A stretch of 62,457 nucleotides of DNA, from the IMG/VR virus record IMGVR_UViG_3300021468_000003, positions 1 through 62,457 of that record. One strand, written 5' to 3'. Below the pieces are notes generated by a model. It did no database searches and was not told the DNA's origin. It worked only from the letters and a program-made list of their open reading frames with translations. Below are positions 21,101-29,452 of this stretch, in pieces. The first letter of the stretch is position 1. Every line of letters starts with the position of its first letter. The translations under genes were made by a program, and so were the position numbers. The stretch is from a virus.

Positions 21101-23782
21101 CTGCTCCGGTGTGGATGACCAGGAAGAGGAAACTGTCAACTTCGAGAGCCATTCTACAGGCTCTTCTCCCTCCACTACCTGGATTCTAGTAATTAAAAAC
21201 TCAGATAATGAAGATGTAGAACTAGCCAATATCACTTCTAATTTCATCTTTACGGCGTTACTAGGAGAGGTAAACGTATGATCTTGGTGTTCCCAATCAC
21301 TAGAATCCACATTAAATACTTTAAAACTAGATCCTACCAACACATCCGAGGCGTCATAGAAATAGAGGTTAAACTTCGCTATTCCGTCTTCTCCAGACAC
21401 CAATTTTGTCCAAACATTTAAATTATAGGATGTAGAAGCTAATATAGAAACATAGTCAGTAGTTATGAGCTTACAATAGTCTGTATTGGTGCCTTTAACC
21501 TTATATGTGTGAGCATCCTCTCGCCACCACGGATTATCTCCTCCACTTTCATCCTGGCTGGTAGCATAGACTTCCCTTGTGGTCGGAGATCCTACATCTG
21601 TTCTTGTCCATCCGTCAGGAGTCTGGGTTCCTACGCTGTCACGCTCAAAATTACCATTGACTATGAGGTTATTCTTGTAATCCAGTTGCGTAACCGTCTT
21701 CTCTTCGATAGAGTCATCATTATGGAGAACGGCTATGACATTTGTGCTTCCAAGCACAGGCACTACATCATGGTCAACTGTAACTGTGGTGGATGTTGCC
21801 TCCACTACCCTTCCGCCATGTCCATACTTGGGAACATCATGCTGGATGTAGATTCTGTCTCCGACTTGGCAGGCGAGCGCCTGGATGTCAACCTCAAACT
21901 CGCAGGTGCGCACAAGCCACTTAGTGCTGTTGAGATGGAAAGCTGCTTCTCTTATAGCTTGGGTTCTCCTCGTGCAGCCAATAAGCCTCATGCTCTGCTT
22001 GTTGTCAGGCTCATCAGCGTCGTTGTAGTCGTCCGTGTAGACGGCTACTGTTTGCCTCGTGTAACCTCTGTCCTCGTCAATGTAGGTGACTTCGATGGCG
22101 TTGGCTCGATCTTTCTTCTGCAGGAAGGTTTCCTTGAAAGTGCCTGCTTTGATATCTGCCATTGTGAACATCTGCACTGGGGTGGAGGGCTTGTCTACGA
22201 TGACGCTGTACTGAGTGCCTTTGCGGACAGGAACCGCCCTTCCCGCTTTGCATATCGTGAGCAACGCTTCCCAAAGCGTCATCTGGGAGTCGATGTAAAT
22301 ATTGAGCTCAAAGCGAGTCTCCCCTTGGACAGTTTCATCGCAGTAGGACGCCCACGCCTCAAACGCATCATAGTCAATGCGGGTGTGATCTATCCCTCCC
22401 CCGTAAGTCTCGTTGACGAGGAGATCGTAAGCTGCCCAAGCTGGGTTCGATGCGCTTCTGCTCTCCCATGAGGACGTGGAGGGGTTATAGACCTGGACTG
22501 TTGACCTGGTTGCCTTGACTGTGAACGTTGGTTCCGCCCCGCTCAACTGATCCGTAGCGAGGGCCCGCACAGCATACTTTGCTATGCCTGGGTAGATGAG
22601 GGAACGCTTGATAATCTCCGTCATCGCCGTCCAGTAAATAGCTGTCCTCTCCCTTGCTGAGCTTGACTCGGTGTTCGTCCGCTGCACCCTCACTTCGTAC
22701 TGATCTGCAGATGGGGTGTCAAAAGTAACTGTCCGTGACAACCGCTTCGTCGTAGCTCCGCTTATTGTGTAGGAGCCTTGCGTAGTCCAGGTTGACGTGC
22801 CTTTGACTCGATATTGCACTTGAAACGAAGCTGAGCGACTGTCCAGCCCTCCTTGGTCATTTGCGTAGTAGCATCCGTAGGGGGCTATAATGTGCAGCTT
22901 GATCTTTTCAACCGCATTTCCATCTGTCTCGTAGGTGACAGGGGAGCCGTAGTTTAGCTTTGTGCCAAACGTCTGCTGCGTGGCCACTTCATTGAAGCCT
23001 GGAATGACGCTGTCGCTGTTGGTACCCAGCCTGGTGTAGCTAGTGACCCCGTGATAGTAGCTTTCTGGTTGTCCATTTATCTCAATATCGGTCAGCGAGT
23101 CAACTTCATGTCCAGCCACAGCCACAAGCACATTGAGGTACTGCTTGTCGCCGTCTACATCTACGACTTTGGAGATGATTTGGCCTGCGATTCGCATTGT
23201 GCCGTAGAGGACGGGGATGGGGTTGCCTTGGGTGTTGAGGTTGCGAAGGACGTTCCATGAGTATGTAGGGGACTCGTTCCAAGCATCATGGCCTATCCTT
23301 GGGATGTCTGGTTTAGGGGCTGGAGCAATGGCGTTAATTATCATAGCCCCCATGACCCCGATTAGCCCTTTCATTACCATAGTAGCAGCTGTAGCTCCTA
23401 TGGCACTGGTAAGTCCTATAGCTCCAGCTAACGGGGCAGCTGCTATGTGAGCTATAAACGCAACTGCAAGCATCCCTACAAGGCGAAGTATCTTTTTCCC
23501 GCCTCCCCCGCCTGCAACCAGTGGGCATACGGCAATGAAGTCTCCAGGATAAACCTCAACATCGCTCCAGTCCCTCACAACTCTGCCATTCACTGACGCT
23601 ACAAGCTCTACATCAGCTAAAACTGGCAAGTACCCAGTGTAGTAGTCTATCCCCTTCCCTGGTTGCCAGTCTTTCCTTAGGATAGTCCTATCATAAGGCT
23701 TGAACGGATTCAAGATGGTGACGACTGTCACAGGCTCAGCCGTGGCCTTGAGCTTATCTATCGGAACCAGAGCATTTTGCAT
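18140..23782 (-). CDS. central tail-tip / host-specificity protein (lambda gpJ-like)
   Basis: The 1,880-residue product is the largest in the window. The first 85 residues look like a lambda gpI-type domain (KPYDRTILRKDWQPGKGIDYYTG), followed by a hydrophobic Ala/Gly/Ile-rich stretch (about 95-155). The gpJ-like hub follows (YPGIAKYAVRALATDQLSG; NAIEVTYIDEDRGY), then a carbohydrate-module-like insert (about 700-850), three FN3-like repeats (about 1,000-1,330) and a run of AGAVTADKID-type 10-residue repeats (about 1,340-1,470). It ends in a beta-rich tip. Order M-L-K-J matches lambda-type tails. It probably binds the receptor and may fuse gpI to gpJ. Confidence 0.8.
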   Translation of the reverse strand: MQNALVPIDKLKATAEPVTVVTILNPFKPYDRTILRKDWQPGKGIDYYTGYLPVLADVELVASVNGRVVRDWSDVEVYPGDFIAVCPLVAGGGGGKKILRLVGMLAVAFIAHIAAAPLAGAIGLTSAIGATAATMVMKGLIGVMGAMIINAIAPAPKPDIPRIGHDAWNESPTYSWNVLRNLNTQGNPIPVLYGTMRIAGQIISKVVDVDGDKQYLNVLVAVAGHEVDSLTDIEINGQPESYYHGVTSYTRLGTNSDSVIPGFNEVATQQTFGTKLNYGSPVTYETDGNAVEKIKLHIIAPYGCYYANDQGGLDSRSASFQVQYRVKGTSTWTTQGSYTISGATTKRLSRTVTFDTPSADQYEVRVQRTNTESSSARERTAIYWTAMTEIIKRSLIYPGIAKYAVRALATDQLSGAEPTFTVKATRSTVQVYNPSTSSWESRSASNPAWAAYDLLVNETYGGGIDHTRIDYDAFEAWASYCDETVQGETRFELNIYIDSQMTLWEALLTICKAGRAVPVRKGTQYSVIVDKPSTPVQMFTMADIKAGTFKETFLQKKDRANAIEVTYIDEDRGYTRQTVAVYTDDYNDADEPDNKQSMRLIGCTRRTQAIREAAFHLNSTKWLVRTCEFEVDIQALACQVGDRIYIQHDVPKYGHGGRVVEATSTTVTVDHDVVPVLGSTNVIAVLHNDDSIEEKTVTQLDYKNNLIVNGNFERDSVGTQTPDGWTRTDVGSPTTREVYATSQDESGGDNPWWREDAHTYKVKGTNTDYCKLITTDYVSILASTSYNLNVWTKLVSGEDGIAKFNLYFYDASDVLVGSSFKVFNVDSSDWEHQDHTFTSPSNAVKMKLEVILASSTSSLSEFLITRIQVVEGEEPVEWLSKLTVSSSWSSTPEQYERYAFGEQDSYRKPYTVVNISRGADLDKKITCVEYIEDIYTDTGYVFEAPTWDVDYQEATKVYLHEFLSFSPDGTYASNLAVTWHPSISIEHYSWHIWLEDLTSGDDPVFVGQADTMHFVIGPQYLTLDHQYKVYVVQLGQGPKELTGNTATITIQGEYAPPSDVTSFSGVFDSVTRNVKFTWTAIDDIDLDHYEIRKGGTDWDSATVIIEHATGTTASWYVEDTTNDTIRFWIKAVDRAGVYSENAAYDDVDIDTSSCSLQQPTGLSLSTFSEIADDGTDHVFVRAEWNNNAENSDDFHHYDVRLVKEPSGSGYTSHYSTFETSYLWEVKPNTEYGVYVRAVDRGGNATNWTTMVTITSAKDSTAPSAPSITLTEFFSAIRINISHGGEYDLDHFDIYKNSTNNSSTATKIGSTSTTRFVYTPGDRNTYYYWAKSVDNSGNVSEFSNVVSGKLLRVDTDDLEDELITSQKLVDNAVTEVKVATGAITTTKISDGAIESPKIAAGAITSGKIAAGAVIADKIDANAVTSQKIAAGAVTADKIDANAVTAEKIQSGAVTTDKLDALAVTTEKLDAGAVTASKIDVTKLSDINPNAGVITAGTLQSGNWGSSAGSKFYLGDGTFYLGGSSDPKLSWNGTTLEIEGEVNITGGSGASNLDDYTPGVLPLANLLVNPGLEDSTDPDWWTNKSAASVITSGGSGSNRYLRLLLSGSTKTSYNAEGPTSETRHYFEVNEGDVFEFGGDAFASGCTARLGLARFNKNKSYITSYTVQTTSTGWTSLSGTYTIPSGTKFIGFFVQGSGSSGHAGFDNLYLRKIDSLSAGWGHSSDITKIDGGNIYTGTITATQLIQTEALITESAQIDDATIGTLHVKEDNITVVSGAYTHGQIDCPTGSWTTVQSVSVQPKGGEVHIVFSSKVSGIPGFFRIYEGSSLKWSSTYTYVDNMAICVSFTGASSGTQTYYVKVKPDNGLPTKVRERGLLVQTYLR

Positions 23783-24179
23783 ATTTGAAAAAGCCTACTA
23801 TCTTCCTTCGCCACAACGGACTGTTTACTTCGCTTATAATTGCGTTTGTTTTTTCCAACGTGTGGATGAACTTGCCTTCGCCTACATAGACTCCGCAGTG
23901 GTTCACAAACTTTGGGTGGTTACGAATAACTACGAGGCATGGAGCCTCTGGCTCTTTCAACTCCACCCACTCCTCATCCCCACCATTCCTAGCTGCTGCA
24001 ACATGCTTGCTTATCTCCTCCCCAACTCTAGCACATTCAAAAGCTCCGATGTTGTAGTCAGGCAGCTCAACCCCGAATCTTCGGAACACCTCTCTGGTGA
24101 GGCCCCAACAATCATACTCTTCAGGCCCCCGTCCACCATCTACAAACTTAGCCCCTATGAGGTCATGGAGTCTTTGCAT
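23754..24179 (-). CDS. tail-tip peptidase, gpK-like (NlpC/P60)
   Basis: A 141-residue product. ATG 24179 follows GGGAGG. It shows the NlpC/P60 cysteine peptidase pattern: YDCWGLTREVFRRFG with the nucleophile Cys and NHCGVYVGEGKFIH with the catalytic His. Lambda gpK also carries this domain, used in tail-tip assembly or wall penetration. The N-terminal JAB domain of full-length gpK is absent. Overlaps the gpJ-like start by 29 bases. Confidence 0.75.
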   Translation of the reverse strand: MQRLHDLIGAKFVDGGRGPEEYDCWGLTREVFRRFGVELPDYNIGAFECARVGEEISKHVAAARNGGDEEWVELKEPEAPCLVVIRNHPKFVNHCGVYVGEGKFIHTLEKTNAIISEVNSPLWRRKIVGFFKYAKCSGSDR

Positions 24180-24783
24180 AGACACCTCCCGTTGGAATGC
24201 CAGGAAACCCGCCGAACCGATGCTCATTTCCCAGCTCCATGCACCTCTCAAAAGTCCGATCGCACTCCGTCTCATCTCCTTCATACCCACAAAGCGCACC
24301 CTTAAACTCTTTGTATCTGCAATGGTCTTTGAGAAATCTTTGGCGTGGACAACGGGTCAACAACGGATTCTCCGCCCCAAGTGTAAACCTCACCCACATC
24401 TGGTCAACTGAGCAACCTATGACCTCGAACGTTTCCTCAAACTCTGGATCGCTCAAGTCAAGGTGATCGCTGTGAACTACTCTGATGGTGACCGAAGCTC
24501 CGAGTCCACCCTGAGAGTCGTCGAGGTACTGTTGGAGAACTCTTGTGACATTCCCAACTCTTATCGTAACATTCGGAAGCTGCCCTTTTGCGTCCTCTTG
24601 GACATCGTCAATGTCAAAGGGAAACGCATACCACGTCTCCCCATTCCACTCAATATCTTCTGTGTTCCTTACTAGCCTGATGGGGTCGACTCCCTCGAAG
24701 TTGATCTCCAGCAACACAAGGAAAGCCCCAGTACTGTCCAGCTTGTTTTTCTCCAGTATGGCTGCACTAGACAATGTCAACAT
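24163..24783 (-). CDS. tail-tip protein gpL-like with Fe-S cysteines
   Basis: A 206-residue product. The N-terminal two-thirds has the gpL-type beta fold (FLVLLEINFEGVDPIRLVRNTEDIEWNGETWYAFPF). The C-terminus has four cysteines in the gpL arrangement (RCPRQRF, DHCRY, ALCGYEG, RCMELGN) ending with RFGGFPGIP. In lambda gpL this region holds an iron-sulfur cluster. It lies between gpM-like and gpK-like genes as expected. Confidence 0.78.
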   Translation of the reverse strand: MLTLSSAAILEKNKLDSTGAFLVLLEINFEGVDPIRLVRNTEDIEWNGETWYAFPFDIDDVQEDAKGQLPNVTIRVGNVTRVLQQYLDDSQGGLGASVTIRVVHSDHLDLSDPEFEETFEVIGCSVDQMWVRFTLGAENPLLTRCPRQRFLKDHCRYKEFKGALCGYEGDETECDRTFERCMELGNEHRFGGFPGIPTGGVYAKTP

Positions 24784-25125
24784 CTATACTTCCTCCAACT
24801 CACAAGACATTTCCCAGTACCTATTTTTCTTGACTAGGGCCGGCCTCTTCACAAACCTCACTATCTTTGTGTCTCCACTGACGGGGTGCTCCCAGTTGAA
24901 CTTTCCCGTTGTTCCTTGCGTACTTATAAAGGAGGACATCGTCGTAAAATCAGCATCTGTCAACCCTTTATAGACGACGCCCCACTTCTTCGGGTCTTTC
25001 GTGAACCTCCTCCTCGTAATCACGTACCCAGCGTCTGTGGGCGTCCGCAGGTCTGCAACCCCCAGTCCTTCTTCCTTAAACGGGTACGCAAGGACTCCAC
25101 TCGACAATGTAGGAAAGTCTGCCAT
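24784..25125 (-). CDS. minor tail protein gpM-like
   Basis: A 113-residue product matching the phage minor-tail family: an N-terminal VLAYPFKEEG segment, RRRFTKDPKKWGVVYKGL, then GKFNWEHPVSGDTKIVRFV and YWEMSCELEEV. These proteins cap the tail tip below the tape measure. Start and stop codons abut the neighbouring genes, indicating coupled translation. Confidence 0.72.
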   Translation of the reverse strand: MADFPTLSSGVLAYPFKEEGLGVADLRTPTDAGYVITRRRFTKDPKKWGVVYKGLTDADFTTMSSFISTQGTTGKFNWEHPVSGDTKIVRFVKRPALVKKNRYWEMSCELEEV

Positions 25126-27272
25126 TATACTCCTCCACCTTTCAACGCCTGGCTGTAAGGCCCGTGTGAGATAAGGTCTTCCATCATGATGTCTATAACC
25201 ATGCCTCTGACGTCTAGGCGAACCTGGGCCTCAGCATTTTTCTCTGTGCCCTTATTTTCGATGTTAACGATTACATTCCCTGGTTCCGCAGTACCTCCAA
25301 GAGGAACAACTGCCTCTGGGCCGGCCTCTCCCATGATGTAGCCTCTGCCGCTCCTTTGCCCAACTCCAACGACTGGCTCATTGATGACCCCTCCTGAGGC
25401 GAAGTGATAAGTCCACTCTCCTGTACCCGCTGTTGGGGTGAAGCTCTCCCCTCCACCGGCCCCACCTCCAGAGAAAATCTTGCCAAAGATGCCTCCGAAG
25501 ATCCCTTCTTCCCAACTTTCCCCAGCAATCACCTTCATCAGCCCACTAGCAAGGAGGCGAGCAAACATTCTTTGGATGGCGTCCGTGAAGTTATCAACCA
25601 TGTCCCCGAACTTCAGGTTCATTGCGTCAAAAAAGAAGTCCTCAAAGGCCCTCTCCATATTCTGCGCAATGTCTTTCGCCATCTCCTCCATCATCTTCCC
25701 CGTCTTGTTGAGCTCCTCTGCGAGCTTGTTCAACTTGAGCTTGTTCAGCTGCTCTGCGAGCTTCGCCTGCTCTTCTGTATACTCCCCAAGGGTGGCTTTG
25801 CGGAGAACATCGAGGTCATATAAGTCTTTTTGGACAGCAAGTTGCTCTTCCGTATTTTTTGTAACTTTCGCAATCTCTAACTTCAACTTCAGCGTTGTCT
25901 CAAGCCTATCATACTCCTCCCTCGCAGCCTCTGCAATTTGTTGGTGTTGCCGCTTGATGATGGCTACCATGTCAAGAGCATGTTCTTTCTTCTTTTTATC
26001 AGCGTCACTCGCTAGGCTAACTATTGACTTAAGCCTCCACTTCCCAAGCTCGGTTTTTGTGTAGTCTTCTGGAGTCTTGCCTATCGTGATCTGTCTCATC
26101 CCAGGCAACTCCTCTGCGCCTGGAACTGTTATTCCTCTCAGCCCTCCCTTCAACGAGGCAAGGTCTTTCAAGTCTTGCTCGCTGACTCCATAAATCTTCG
26201 CAAGCTGTCTCCTCAAGTTTTCCTTGGTAGGTTTTGCCCAGGGTAGGAGCTCACCCTGGCTGCTCCGTAGCATTGCTCCACTTGGGAGTTTTGATGGAAG
26301 TGTTAGGATTGCCTTGGTGATGGCAAGCATGTTCTCAGCTATGGAGGCCCACGTATGAGCTAGTTTTTGGAACTCAGGAGAAGAGAGGAACCTGGTGAGA
26401 TCTGTGAGAGCGAGCTTTAGGTTATTGAAGAACGACTCAAATGACTGGCCGAGGGTCTGTTCGAAGACTTGTTTGAGGTTTGTGAGGACTCCGCCCCATG
26501 TTCTCTTTATATCTTCTGACGACTCCTGGAAGGCCCTAAGTCTAGACATGATGTAAGCGAAAAGCTCATCAGCTTTCCCCTGGAGGTTCTTGATGACTGT
26601 CTTATCCATTCCCAACGCAGTCGCAATAAGCGTATTTTTTGCTGTAATCGTCCCCTTAAGCATGGCCCGCATTTCCTCAGCCATCATGTTCAGCGGAATC
26701 CCCATTGAAGTTGCTGCTTGAGACATCGCAACTACGAACTCTTTTACTTGACGAATGGAGAAACCTTCAGCAAGTGCGTGTGGAAGGGCTTGCTGGAACA
26801 TTGTTACTAACTGTTGGTAAGTAGCGGCGGTTTCCTTGTTTGCTTTTAACAACTCCTTTGAGACGCTTATTGCAATCTCCTGTGCAGCGTTTAGCTTCTC
26901 CCTGCCCTCAAGCTCCCTCCCAGTAGCATCAATGATCTCTGTCTGAGCTGCAATAACTGCCCCGATTCCTACCTTCGCCTGCTCCAGGGTCTTGTTGAAC
27001 TCAATTCCTGTTTTGACAAGGGCCTCAATTCCCCTTATCATCTGTCTAGCTGCCCAGACACCAGCAATCGCTGTGAGCGTTCTCTGCAGCCTTCCCAACG
27101 TCTTATGCACAGCATCCATGGATCGGTTGAGGCTTTTTGACGATGCTTCCATCTGCTTAAGGGAGCGAGTGCCCTTGTGTCCAAGGGTGTCTAGCATCTT
27201 CCCAAGTTGGGTGACGCTGACTTCTGCGTTTTTCCCATCAACTATGAGTTTGAACTTTATGTCTTTTGCCAT
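25125..27272 (-). CDS. tape measure protein
   Basis: The 715-residue product is long and helical. It begins MAKDIKFKLIVDGKNAEVSV, has a coiled N-terminus (LKQMEASSKSLNRSMDAVHKTLGRLQRTL) and a membrane-like patch (LTAIAGVWAARQMIRG). A coiled region near 430-530 precedes a Gly-rich C-terminus with GEAGPEAVVPLG, a phrase common at the end of tape measure proteins. At 715 residues the tail would be near 100 nm if it scales as in lambda (inference). It follows the frameshifted chaperone genes. Confidence 0.82.
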   Translation of the reverse strand: MAKDIKFKLIVDGKNAEVSVTQLGKMLDTLGHKGTRSLKQMEASSKSLNRSMDAVHKTLGRLQRTLTAIAGVWAARQMIRGIEALVKTGIEFNKTLEQAKVGIGAVIAAQTEIIDATGRELEGREKLNAAQEIAISVSKELLKANKETAATYQQLVTMFQQALPHALAEGFSIRQVKEFVVAMSQAATSMGIPLNMMAEEMRAMLKGTITAKNTLIATALGMDKTVIKNLQGKADELFAYIMSRLRAFQESSEDIKRTWGGVLTNLKQVFEQTLGQSFESFFNNLKLALTDLTRFLSSPEFQKLAHTWASIAENMLAITKAILTLPSKLPSGAMLRSSQGELLPWAKPTKENLRRQLAKIYGVSEQDLKDLASLKGGLRGITVPGAEELPGMRQITIGKTPEDYTKTELGKWRLKSIVSLASDADKKKKEHALDMVAIIKRQHQQIAEAAREEYDRLETTLKLKLEIAKVTKNTEEQLAVQKDLYDLDVLRKATLGEYTEEQAKLAEQLNKLKLNKLAEELNKTGKMMEEMAKDIAQNMERAFEDFFFDAMNLKFGDMVDNFTDAIQRMFARLLASGLMKVIAGESWEEGIFGGIFGKIFSGGGAGGGESFTPTAGTGEWTYHFASGGVINEPVVGVGQRSGRGYIMGEAGPEAVVPLGGTAEPGNVIVNIENKGTEKNAEAQVRLDVRGMVIDIMMEDLISHGPYSQALKGGGV

Positions 27273-27887
27273 CTATCTCACCGATCAAGTATGTTACTTT
27301 CTGGAGAACCTCAAGCTCGTCTTCGACCTCGAGAAGCCTCGCAACCTCTAGGATGCCCTGCGTCGAGGGCCCCATTGGGTCCGGCCCAAGGGTTTGCAAC
27401 ACTTCCCAAGCCTCAACGTTCGCTTGTCTGATGCCTGGCCAACACTTCTCGCAAGGCGTAGGTTTTCCTCTCTCAGCGAAAAACTCCCTACATTTCGGGC
27501 ACCAGAACTTAGTCTCACGCTTCTCCCTTATCCACCTTGCGAGCTCTTGGAGTTTTTTAGGTCTTCTTCAAACTCCTTCTCGTACTTTTCCTTAAGCATC
27601 CCTGCTTTCTCACTTATAAACTCCCGAAGGGGGTCGTTGTCGAAGATAGCTTCTCGCACGTCCCCATCAGCTTCGATCCCCTCGAAGTCTTCAAGCGTGT
27701 AATTGAAGATCTCGAACGCAATCGCCGCTTCATCGTAGTCATCGACAACCCTGTCTCCAACGACTACCTTCTTCCTGTACTTATTCATGATCTTTGCGAC
27801 TTGCGAGTGGTAGATAGGGCGGACTTTCACTCGCACACCGTCGCAAACATCAAACCAGACTCCCTCTTTATACCTCTTTAGCTTCAT
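27238..27887 (-). CDS. tail assembly chaperone, -1 frameshift product (gpGT-like)
   Basis: A ribosome slipping back one base at AAAAAAC (27,558-27,552) would join 112 residues of the upstream frame to 104 residues of the next frame, ending at TGA 27,238-27,240 inside the start of the tape-measure gene. The extension is open throughout, begins LQELARWIREKRETKFW, and contains CPKCREFF and CEKCWPG, a probable zinc ribbon. Lambda and many siphophages make G and GT in this way. There is no independent start codon with a ribosome site for the second frame. Confidence 0.72.
27528..27887 (-). CDS. tail assembly chaperone (gpG-like)
   Basis: A 119-residue product starting behind AGGAGGAGAC. It is acidic and helical (DEAAIAFEIFNYTLEDFEGIEADGD), located exactly between the tail-tube and tape-measure genes where siphophages place the gpG chaperone. 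The canonical slippery heptamer A-AAA-AAC lies near its 3' end in the zero frame (CTA AAA AAC). Confidence 0.7.
   Translation of the reverse strand: MKLKRYKEGVWFDVCDGVRVKVRPIYHSQVAKIMNKYRKKVVVGDRVVDDYDEAAIAFEIFNYTLEDFEGIEADGDVREAIFDNDPLREFISEKAGMLKEKYEKEFEEDLKNSKSSQGG
27552..27558 (-). promoter_or_regulatory. programmed -1 ribosomal frameshift site
   Basis: On the minus strand the zero-frame codons are CTA-AAA-AAC, giving the X-XXY-YYZ heptamer A-AAA-AAC. The -1 frame from here stays open for 104 codons while the zero frame stops 7 codons later. No pseudoknot was worked out; a GC-rich AGAGCTCGCAAGG follows 6 bases downstream. Confidence 0.7.
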
Positions 27888-27895
27888 GTCTCCTC

Positions 27896-28309
27896 CTATT
27901 CAAGGACTAGCGGCCCAAATCCAAGGATTGAGTAGGTGACGCTTGCTACTCCTGCCTTGTCATGTTTGATGCTGACAACGTTTATGTAGCATCCTGCGTC
28001 AGGGTCACTATCAGTATCTGGTGTCCAATAGGAGTTTTGGTCAATGTAGAACTTTATATCCGTAATTTTTGTTGCTGAGAGGGCTTTGCTCTGGAGCTCC
28101 GCTTGTCCATTCGTGTCTGCGGGGTCATAATGCCCTTCAGCACTGCCCGTCCACCGCTGGAACCCAGGCATACTCTTTCCCCACACACTTCCAAAAGCCG
28201 TAACATCAATCTCGTCCATGTTGATGTCTATCGACCAGTTTGTCAGGTTCGCAACCAAGTTGGTTCCGAGTTTAACTGAGGCATATCGCCCCATCAATGG
28301 ATCACCCAT
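27896..28309 (-). CDS. major tail tube protein
   Basis: A 137-residue product. ATG 28309 follows GAGGAGGAAGAAA; an upstream in-frame ATG is inside the glycosyltransferase end and lacks spacing. The pattern GRYASVKLGTNLVANLTNWSID ... DVTAFGSVW is the usual start of phage tail-tube proteins, with later strands (IKFYIDQNSYW; GCYINVVSIKHDKAGVASVTYSI). Its location before the chaperone genes supports the call. Confidence 0.75.
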   Translation of the reverse strand: MGDPLMGRYASVKLGTNLVANLTNWSIDINMDEIDVTAFGSVWGKSMPGFQRWTGSAEGHYDPADTNGQAELQSKALSATKITDIKFYIDQNSYWTPDTDSDPDAGCYINVVSIKHDKAGVASVTYSILGFGPLVLE

Positions 28310-29018
28310 TTTCTTCCTCCTCTTCAAGCCTCTTCAGAAGCTTGATGATGTTTTCCGTGGTTTTCAGTTTGCTAATCAAAAGGTTGATGAGCCAAACATT
28401 TCTGTCGATCACAATTTCTCTAATGTGGCCTATGTCGTAGGCTGTTATGACCTTCAAGGAAAAGCCTGCTGAAGTGGCCTTCCTCGTGAAGTATGTGTCT
28501 TCGCCTCTGCGGATAACTCGCTCATTCTCCTGAACTTCGCATATCTGGAACCAGGGTTGCTCCACCTCGAAGAAGACCTCAGCCTTGACTGTGAGGCATC
28601 CACATCCAACGGCGGAGGCGTCAACAAGGTCTCCGAAGTCGTAATCCCTGAAGGGAGTGAGGAGCTTATCGTCGGCGTCGCCCCAGATAAGGGGGTCGTG
28701 AGGCGGATACCCTCGGTAGCACACGATCCCGCAAAGGTCGGCGCCTTTCTCCTCAATAACCTCAACCATATCCCACAGGGCGTTCTCCGGATAAACCATA
28801 TCAGCGTCAAGAAAAGCTATGTGTGTCGCCCCTCTGGAGAGGGCTGCCTCAACTTGCTTTTCCCTCTTCTCAGCTATGTCCCCGCCTCTCGGTGTGTCTA
28901 GGAGTATGATGTCTGGCCTCTTCATCGCAAACATAGATAGGTGCGTGTATGAGTGGATGTAAGGCCACGTAAGAGGTTGGGCTATAGCTAAGAGAATGTG
29001 TTCAGGCCACTCTTTCAT
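28302..29018 (-). CDS. glycosyltransferase (GT-A, family 2-like)
   Basis: A 238-residue product. Visible elements are DIAEKREKQVEAALSRGATHIAFLDADMVYP, with the DAD metal/sugar-nucleotide motif near residue 72, then VGCGCLTVKAEVF and RRGEDTYFTRKATSAGF, the acceptor/catalytic loop of GT2-like enzymes. It sits between the tail terminator and the tail tube, overlapping both by a few bases, so it is co-expressed with structural genes. It probably glycosylates virion proteins or a host surface polymer. Confidence 0.68.
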   Translation of the reverse strand: MKEWPEHILLAIAQPLTWPYIHSYTHLSMFAMKRPDIILLDTPRGGDIAEKREKQVEAALSRGATHIAFLDADMVYPENALWDMVEVIEEKGADLCGIVCYRGYPPHDPLIWGDADDKLLTPFRDYDFGDLVDASAVGCGCLTVKAEVFFEVEQPWFQICEVQENERVIRRGEDTYFTRKATSAGFSLKVITAYDIGHIREIVIDRNVWLINLLISKLKTTENIIKLLKRLEEEEENG

Positions 29019-29452
29019 GGGTTGCCCCTTTCAAAAGTGTAAAGTACAGTTATTTCTATTTCAAAGAACCCGAAGCCTTGTTGTTGAAGGTGAAACCATC
29101 CTTCGTCAGTCGAAAGGCTCACAAGCGTAGTCTCTCCTTTGTAGGTGTTGTCATCTGAGTCAAGCGCCGTAATAACATCATCAATGATGTCGCAGAGCGC
29201 AGATTCTGGGTCACTGCTGTTCTGAGAATAGCCCCTGATCTTGATGTGGAGGGTCGAGTAAACGCTCCCTCCGAGGGTGTCCTCGAACTCCTCGTTCCCG
29301 CCCAAGACCATGAGGACAGGAAAATGCTCTTCTGTGTCCCAAAAAAGCATCTTCCTCTCCACACGCTGGACATCGGTGTTGTACCCATTGGCGGTGGATA
29401 TTGTTCCTAGGAGGGTCTTGTACGCTTCCAGAATTGTGTTTCTCTTGCTCAT
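29015..29452 (-). CDS. tail terminator-like protein
   Basis: A 145-residue product with the alternating strands and helix pattern of phage tail-completion proteins: ILEAYKTLLGTISTANGYNTDV, FPVLMVLGGNEEFEDTL, ALCDIIDDVITALDSDD and FGFFEIEITVLYTFE. Order (head closure, gp10-like, terminator, tube) fits. It overlaps its upstream and downstream neighbours by four bases. Confidence 0.62.
   Translation of the reverse strand: MSKRNTILEAYKTLLGTISTANGYNTDVQRVERKMLFWDTEEHFPVLMVLGGNEEFEDTLGGSVYSTLHIKIRGYSQNSSDPESALCDIIDDVITALDSDDNTYKGETTLVSLSTDEGWFHLQQQGFGFFEIEITVLYTFERGNP

Noticed and set aside
21509-22471. 320-codon plus-strand ORF
   Set aside because: It lies antisense within the tail-tip gene, lacks a ribosome site and has no recognisable domain. 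The gpJ-like reading is far better supported.
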